Shown here: positions 57,858-64,000 of the stretch, piece after piece | Layout of the letters: every line of letters starts with the position of its first letter | Position numbering within the stretch: position 1 is the first letter of the stretch | Source of the DNA: Struthidea cinerea | Taxonomy: Eukaryota; Chordata; Aves; Passeriformes; Corcoracidae | Assembly (NCBI GenBank): GCA_013397865.1 | Contig: VZTI01000601.1 | Location: forward strand, 1,107,196-1,171,195 | Length of the DNA: 64,000 bases | Direction: 5' to 3' | Translations under genes and position numbers: made by a program | Notes under the pieces: generated by a model | What the model was told of the DNA's origin: nothing | Seen by the model: the letters and a program-made list of their open reading frames with translations, nothing else | Databases searched by the model: none

Positions 57858-57932
57858 GGGCTTGGCAGTGTCGGGTTAATGGTTGGATTTGATGACCTTA
57901 AAGGTCTTTTCCAACCTAAACAATTCTATGAT
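57858..57932 (+). mobile_element. CR1 LINE 3' end, truncated
   Basis: GGCTTGGCAGTGTCGGGTTA, then ATGGTTGGATTTGATGACCT, TAAAGGTCTTTTCCAACC and ATTCTATGAT match the familiar 3' terminus of avian CR1, including the closing ATTCTATGAT motif. It is a typical 5'-truncated copy of about 75 bases and strong evidence of avian or close sauropsid origin. Confidence 0.92.
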
Positions 57933-59957
57933 GTTTTGAATTCAGCCCAGACTTCCAAGGTGCTGTTTATAAAGCCATGGGGAAGCCAGCACCAGCCACA
58001 ACAGCCTTGCAAATGAGTGCCAGGGTGAAGGGCTGGCATCTCAGGGTCCAGAATTAATGAAACCAAGACCCTGTCAGCCTTGGTGATTCTACTGCATTTG
58101 GGTGTAAATTGATAAACTTGCATGGGGCTCCAGGGAGGACATGAGATGGAAGGAAGGGGGAGGTGGAGTTTAAGACACACCAATGCCCTTTCACTTTACA
58201 CCTGTGTTTTAACTGGGCCCCAGCAGCTGAGTTGTGTGACACATGGCTCTCCATGCCTCCCTTGCTGCCTTGTCCCATTCAGCAACCCCTTCCCTGCTCA
58301 GGATGTCTTCACAGAAGCCTTCCTGAATCCTAGTGAGGTCCTTGGGTCCCGCTGCCAGGGAGGTAAATGGGATGTGAGAGATACGTCTTCATTGACAGCC
58401 TTGTTTGGCCAGCAACACTGTGTCCTCTTATCCCCCAAACCTTCTATTGCAACTTTTTTTTTTTTCTCTGTGGCTTTTCTACTTCCCTGGGAAATTAGTG
58501 CAACTGGCTTGTTCAGACTTGCCCTAGAGACAGTTTCCGAAGAAAGCCCCTGAATCCACTGCAAGTCAGGCAGTGCAACCTCTGCCTGAAACCCCTGATC
58601 AGCTGAGCCACTGGCTCTGGCTTTTTCTTCCTTTTGCTGCCCCAAGCCAGCTGGATGCACAGGAACAGCAGCCAGGATTCAGCACTGGAGCAGGCAGTGC
58701 TGTGTGAGGGTCAGCAGTTTATAGGAAAGGCAGGTACAGGTGTCTGTCTTCTGACCCACTCCTGAGGTCTCTCTGCACATTCCCAAGGTTTCTCTGAACC
58801 GATGTTAGCCGAGCTGCCAGTCCCTTTCTGGAGGACTCTCCTCCCCACGGACTGAGGATGGGCAGCTCATCTCCAGACACTCAGCCCAGTACCTCAGCTG
58901 TTCTCGACTTGCTGGGCTTGATCCCTCTTTGACTGATCTTATGCTCATGTCACTCTGCTCAGCTCAGGAGAATCATTTCCCAGCAGACACCACATCAGTG
59001 ACAGGAAGGAGCTTATGCCTTTCCACTGCCACTCACGCTAAACTGAGAGAAGAAGAAACACCACCCAAATCTGAACTTTTCATCCCATTTACCCAACTAT
59101 GGGATGTTTCTCAACTCCTGGCTGTGCTGGAGTCAGGGTCTCCAGACTCCTTTACAGTGAGAGTGGCAGTGCTTGAGAGGGGAGAGGTGTTGAACAAGTA
59201 CAAGCAGGTGCAAATAGAACAACAGAAGGTGCCCCCAGGTCAGCACTCACGTGCATTTTCCTCGGCCATGTCTGAGGAGACTTGGAGTCAGAACAGAGCA
59301 CAGCTTTGCATGGGGGTCTCAAACATGTTCACAATGCAGAAAGACTGTCCTGTGCACTTCCTTTTCCAACACGTCGTTCAGGATGTCTCTACAGCAATGC
59401 CAGTAACTGCCTGTAGGGAATGTTATGTTAGAAGATTATCTAATGCACTCTTAATCATCTGGTCTTGCAATCTACAGTGGGAAATCAGAGCAGCCAGCAT
59501 GGTATGACCCTTCTTCCAGACACCACTGAGTTCAGATACCATTATCAGTGGTAGCCTGGTCCATGTCCCAGAACTTAAGCTCTCTTTCGGTTAACAGGCC
59601 ATGAAATTATTTAGACTATTCTTCGTGTTACATTTTGTTATATTTGTAATTAACACAGAAGATCAGCAGTGCCACATTCTGTATTTTGCTGAATACGGGG
59701 GAGACAGTGCTTAGAAGCACTTAACCTAACTCTGTCCCGTTAGGTTTAGGGGAAGCCAACTCTTCAGAGCAGACCTGTCCCACAAGAAAAGGGTTGGGTA
59801 TTGTCAGAGACCTTAACCCATATATGTCTGAAACATGATATGGGAACCAGCACCCTAAAATCTGGTCTTACCTCCTTTCTTCAGAAGGGACTTTTAAACA
59901 AAAGAAAACAGTCTGCCAGCACACTCAGTGTTCGGCGCCATCTTCAATCAGGGAAGC

Positions 59958-60063
59958 CTAATTATACCCATTATACTGATGAGGAAGCACTGGCACAAAG
60001 CTATGCATTCGCATGGCTACAGATACAAAGCAAATCAGTGGCAAAGCTGGAATTAAACCCAAG
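59958..60063 (-). repeat. MIR-type SINE remnant
   Basis: In reverse orientation it keeps ATACTGATGAGGAAGCACTG, GGCACAAAG and CAGTGGCAAAGCTGGAATTA followed by AACCCAAG, corresponding to the MIR core and its GTGGCAGAGCTGGGATTCGAACCC-like segment. Confidence 0.65.
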
Positions 60064-60734
60064 AATCATGGTGATGAGTTCATCACCCGCCTCAGCACAG
60101 CCTCATGCGGCTGGTCATGACCAGTCCTACCCATGTCCTGCAGGTTACAGAGCCGGTACGGAGCCCTCCACATATCTGCTTAACAGCTAAAAGTTTCAAT
60201 CCCCATGCTGAGATGGTTCGGGGTGCTCTGGGACACTCGGACTGGTCACATCAGCTGGCCCACAAGGACCAGTCACTCAGCTCACTGTACGAGACAGACT
60301 GGTGGGCTGCAGACACCCAACAGCCAGAACATCAGGTCTGAGCTACTGAGAGACCCTGCGACCACAGAGACCAGGCAGGGATGAATCATCTGCTCCTTCT
60401 TAATCAACTCCCCTGCATGTGGATCCTCACAGCAGGTCCAGCCTGAGCCTTCTACATATTAATGATTCCCTGGGACATAAAGCCCAGAGATTTTCCTTGG
60501 CACCAGGGTCTAGCACTTGCCCTTCACTCTCCCTGCCAGGTGCTGGGTGCTCTGGTCTAAAAAATGCTGCAGAATCCCTCGGGACTGAGAGTCATTACAT
60601 AAACAATACAGTAGGATCATGGGCTGTAATTGTAAAAGCGCCAGAGGTCTTGGCACCAGAGTCTGCCTCAGCAAAGGCCTCTATATGGAGACCCAAACAA
60701 AACAAACAAAAGGCCAAATTCTCTTGGCGCTTAA

Positions 60735-60768
60735 TGAATAACAATAAATAATAAGTAATAAATAATAA
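60735..60768. repeat. AT-rich (AATAA)n simple repeat
   Basis: AATGAATAACAATAAATAAT-type run with small interruptions. Confidence 0.75.
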
Positions 60769-61681
60769 CCCTAAGAGCCAACCTAGCAAGACAGATGTGA
60801 GGCACCAGGGCAGCTCTGAGGAAACACCAGCCCTACAGTAGCCACCCTCCTTCCCCAGTTTCCAGTACGCTGAGCTCAGGTCACAGGGTTCTTGCAGGGT
60901 TAGGCCCAGGGGGAAGCCTAGGATTTCTGTCAGGAATGTCCACACCCCCACCCACCCAGTCAGATCTGTAGGAATTGCAGCCTTTGTATGTCCCTGGACT
61001 GGAATGTTCACCTGCTAAGTGAGTGCACACCAACTCATGCCCAGCTCCTTCTTATTGCAGATCTCTCTTTAAGAGCTAAAGGCAAAAAGAAGCAGATGGA
61101 GCTGAGCAAGGGAATCCAGGTAGGTGTGAGTCCGGAGAAGCCTCTCCCCAGCATCATTACAGTCTGGACTCAGAGTCCCCCACCTGTTTTGTGCAAGCTG
61201 AGCTCCCGGCAGGGCACCAGGATAGCTGCTTGGCAGAGACATTGGGCTGAAACAAAGGGCCTAATTTAAGTATTTTTATAACTCGGTGCTTGTGACAGTG
61301 GGTTTAGCAGTTGCCAGCCATCTGGAATAAAGAATTACAGCCACCTCCCCTAATCCTATATTGCCTAAACCCTAAAGCTGGTTATGGTGCAAGGATGAGG
61401 CAGCAGGTTGGGAGGAGATAGTGATAGGAAGGTGGGGGTGGAGAAGGGACCGCAGGAAAATTGTCAAACTTATTTCTTTTTCCTGCAAGGTGCTGGGTGG
61501 CCCCAGATATGTCAGAAGTATTTTTGCTAGGAATCAAGAGAAGACAGAGTGAACAAAAACAGGGGAGAGGGGAGACAAGGAGTCCTCCATGACCACACAG
61601 TCGCATGCACCACACACACGCACACAGAGGCTTACTGGTCTGCGCAGGGCTGTCAGGTAAATTAGATCTGAAAGCTGACAA

Positions 61682-61965
61682 TTTCTGACCATATTTCCTT
61701 GATTATTTCAAACAAATGCACACCAGCCGCTGTAAGGAGATTAAAGTGACATAAACGTCCCGAGTGGGAGGAGGGAGGGCAGAGAATTCAGGTCACCCCC
61801 ATCCGTCCCCCATTTGACAGCCGCTATATCGCTATCCAATCCAATAAAAAAATCCCCCCCTTTTGCTTTAATTAATTTTACAGCTAGCTTGCTTAATTAC
61901 TTTCAATCAAAATCCTCCTGCCATCGCAAAATTAGAGATGGTTGAGCTCCATTAGCCTAAATTCT
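61682..61965. promoter_or_regulatory. Candidate conserved non-coding element
   Basis: Repeat-free and dense in regulatory-like words: two adjacent CCAAT-type sites (CTATCCAATCCAATAAA), CTTTAATTAATTTTACAGC, TTGCTTAATTACTTTCAATC and GCCGCTATATCGCTATCC. It lies far upstream of the first visible coding exon. Enhancer identity is inferred from composition alone. Confidence 0.35.
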
Positions 61966-64000
61966 TCATTTCCATATAGAAAGAGGCTCCCTCAGCAAAG
62001 CCAACAGGACTCCCTCCTATTCAAGCTGCCATCGGACAGATGCCTGTCCCTCTGTCTGTCTTCAGTTCCTTGGGAGAAGGAAGGCGGGGAGGATACAGTC
62101 TTGTTCCCACCTTCCCCTTACATACAGCATCTCCTCGAGAGCCCTGGACACGGACGCCTCTCTGCTCACAGCAAAGCCCACAAGAGGTGAGGACAGCCTG
62201 CCCTCCCAGCCCTTCTACGGCCATGATGGAACGAGCTTTTCCATGGCTGCACGAGGAAGCTGGATGGCCCAGCCCTTCTGCTATGCTCCCAGCACTGGGG
62301 ACAGGATCTGGAAGGGACACTGCTGCCACTAAAGTTGGTTTGAGCACTGCCACTGTCACCCCACACAGGTGTGCAGGCATCACTGACTCGAGGTGATCTC
62401 TGTGGACACACGGAAAGGACATCAAGGGGATGCAGGGGCAGATCATCTTACATTTGCCTGCTGTGGGTTCGGTACCTTCCTGTGGAGCATCTGGCACTGT
62501 GGGCCACAGACCTGTGACACTCCTGCAGCTGCCACAGGTATCAGTAGCACCTCTCTCCTGTGAACAAATCCTGAACTGTCCCATTTTGGGGACAATGGAA
62601 CCTCCTCTGAAGCACAGGGAGCGGCAGCAATAAGCCACATGGCACTGTAGAGGAGACAAGAGGAGACTGGGTGGAGAGGATGGATGCAGGAGGAAACCCT
62701 GGAAGGAGCTGGACACTGGGAGCAGAGGAGAACCAGTTCCTCTCAAAGGACTACAGGAACTGGAATTATCCAGACCATTCCATGCTTTCCTCCCATTTTC
62801 TCCCATCTCCTACGGTCTCCTTTTCCACATCCCCAAACTAATTGCAGAGCAATGGTTCTACTGGAGTTTTAGCTATGCTCGGTACTCTGTGTAGGTACTG
62901 AGCCCTGGGGACCAGCCAGGGGAGCCTGGCCCCTGCTCCCTCCTCCAGCCACCTGCCCAGGCCACACCTAACCTGGAGCTGCAGGAAGGTCACACCAGTA
63001 CCCCAGTCTCCACACTTTCCCACCCTTCAGTAAGCTCACAGGGATGCACAGGCACCAGAAGCTCCACTCCCTCCCAGCTCCAGGGAGGACAGGTCAAACC
63101 CTTCTTCTTTAGAACAAAATGAAGAAGAGACAAACACAGACCTATTTTGTTTATAAGCTTAAAACTGAATCTAACGGCGCATCTACCTGGGGATTTTAGA
63201 TTAAATGGTTTAAGAAACTCAAATAGGCTTTTTAATCCGGTCAAATAAAAAGAGCCCCAAAGAAGCAAAGAATTCACCCTGCTGAGCCTCACGCCTATCC
63301 AGACAGCCAGGCATGAATGGCTTTCTTGCTCTCTGCCACTCCTCCCCACCCTGGCATGGGACAGAATGTATCTGCCAAAATCTGGAAGCTTAGGGTACAC
63401 CCTGTTCAGGACTTGTGAAGACTTCACTTTCCCGTGGACAATCCACTTCTATCACACTGTGCAACACCTTCTTCATCGTTTCTGTGTCCTTCTCTGCTCT
63501 TCAGCTGGGCCCCTCTCCCTAACACCTGGCAATGCGAGTGCAGTGCCAGCCCTGGTTACATCACCAGAGTCCAAGAGATGACACCAAAACCCCTAATCCC
63601 CATTCAACACACACATATAGGCACTGTTTTTCATATGAACTACATTCCTCAGTGCTTTACAAGAAAAGACAAGGAGCCATGTGCTCTTGAGATGCAGTGG
63701 GGACCAGCAGGATCTGCCAAGGGATGCGGCAACCGGACAGTCAACCCAGGTCTGATAGATGAAGACCAAACCTACGTGGACTCGGAGTGTGATGAACATC
63801 TGGAGCTGAATCCTGACAGACACCAGGATGCAAGGGGGCTCTATTCTCTGCTGATAACCACCTCTCCAGGACTTCCAGCCTCCAGTATCACATCTCACCA
63901 ACTTCCCAACAGAAACGGTCCCCTCTCCCCCACTGCTGCTGTTTCACTCCGGAAACGCTCAGAACCAGCCTTCCCCTGAACATGCTCTGCAATAAAATTC

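Larger units (their letters stand above)
54001..64000. other. CASZ1 upstream intron or 5' flank, part 3
   Basis: No CASZ1 first exon could be recognised. It contains a CR1 3' end (57858-57932), a MIR remnant (59958-60063), an AAT-type run (60735-60768) and a strong candidate regulatory stretch (61682-61965). An AT-rich repeat-free patch also lies at 56240-56450. Several ORFs longer than 180 codons lack any recognisable family and have no coding signs beyond openness. Confidence 0.5.

Noticed and set aside
58929..59507. 192-codon plus-strand ORF
   Set aside because: No recognisable domain or composition bias typical of proteins, and no promoter or splice context. Best treated as chance.
62021..62806. 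261-codon minus-strand ORF in the far upstream region
   Set aside because: GC-rich region, no protein family, no splice-consistent CASZ1 homology, and the plus strand is equally open.

Overview
This window is vertebrate nuclear DNA and almost certainly avian. It holds split genes with GT-AG introns, a typical 3' end of a bird CR1 LINE, older CR1-clade LINE debris, MIR-type SINE remnants and palindromic elements of a kind shared by birds, turtles and crocodilians. There is no bacterial, viral or plasmid content. Three small N gaps mark it as draft assembly.

One protein-coding gene is recognised: CASZ1 (castor zinc finger 1), on the minus strand, so it reads from high to low coordinates. Seventeen coding exons lie between 41319 and 2733. 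All junctions are GT-AG and every reading phase joins, giving one continuous frame of 1551 complete residues. The order is: N-terminal co-repressor-recruiting segment (40753-41319); SKY-repeat/AT-hook-like region (33086-33926); a 23-residue linker; castor-type zinc fingers 1-4 (19228-25845); a Ser/Ala-rich linker with CtBP-like and SUMO-like motifs (13213-19840); finger 5 (9597-10227); a Pro/Ala-rich linker (9261-9596); fingers 6-8 (5564-8516); an acidic Ser-rich segment (4411-4645); and a proline-rich exon (2733-3026). The first codons (about five residues by comparison with the human protein) lie upstream, probably beyond 64000. Fingers 9-11 and the C-terminal tail lie beyond position 1.

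The rest is intron: about 22.7 kb upstream of the first visible coding exon (41320-64000) and 17 shorter intervals. The introns hold degraded repeats, A/C-rich and CA-rich low-complexity DNA, and several AT-rich, repeat-free stretches dense in homeodomain-like sites that look like candidate regulatory elements. Two good RFX X-box matches occur, one inside a small CpG-rich block.

I found no second gene and no previously undescribed system. The most informative features concern CASZ1 isoforms. Seven phase-2 donors carry an in-frame stop in the splice site itself; one of them reproduces the known five-finger short isoform (CASZ1b). There is also a tandem NAGNAG acceptor, several frame-neutral cassette exons and a four-fold SKY motif repeat. 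Protein numbering in the entries starts at the first residue visible at the upstream end of the 40753-41319 exon.
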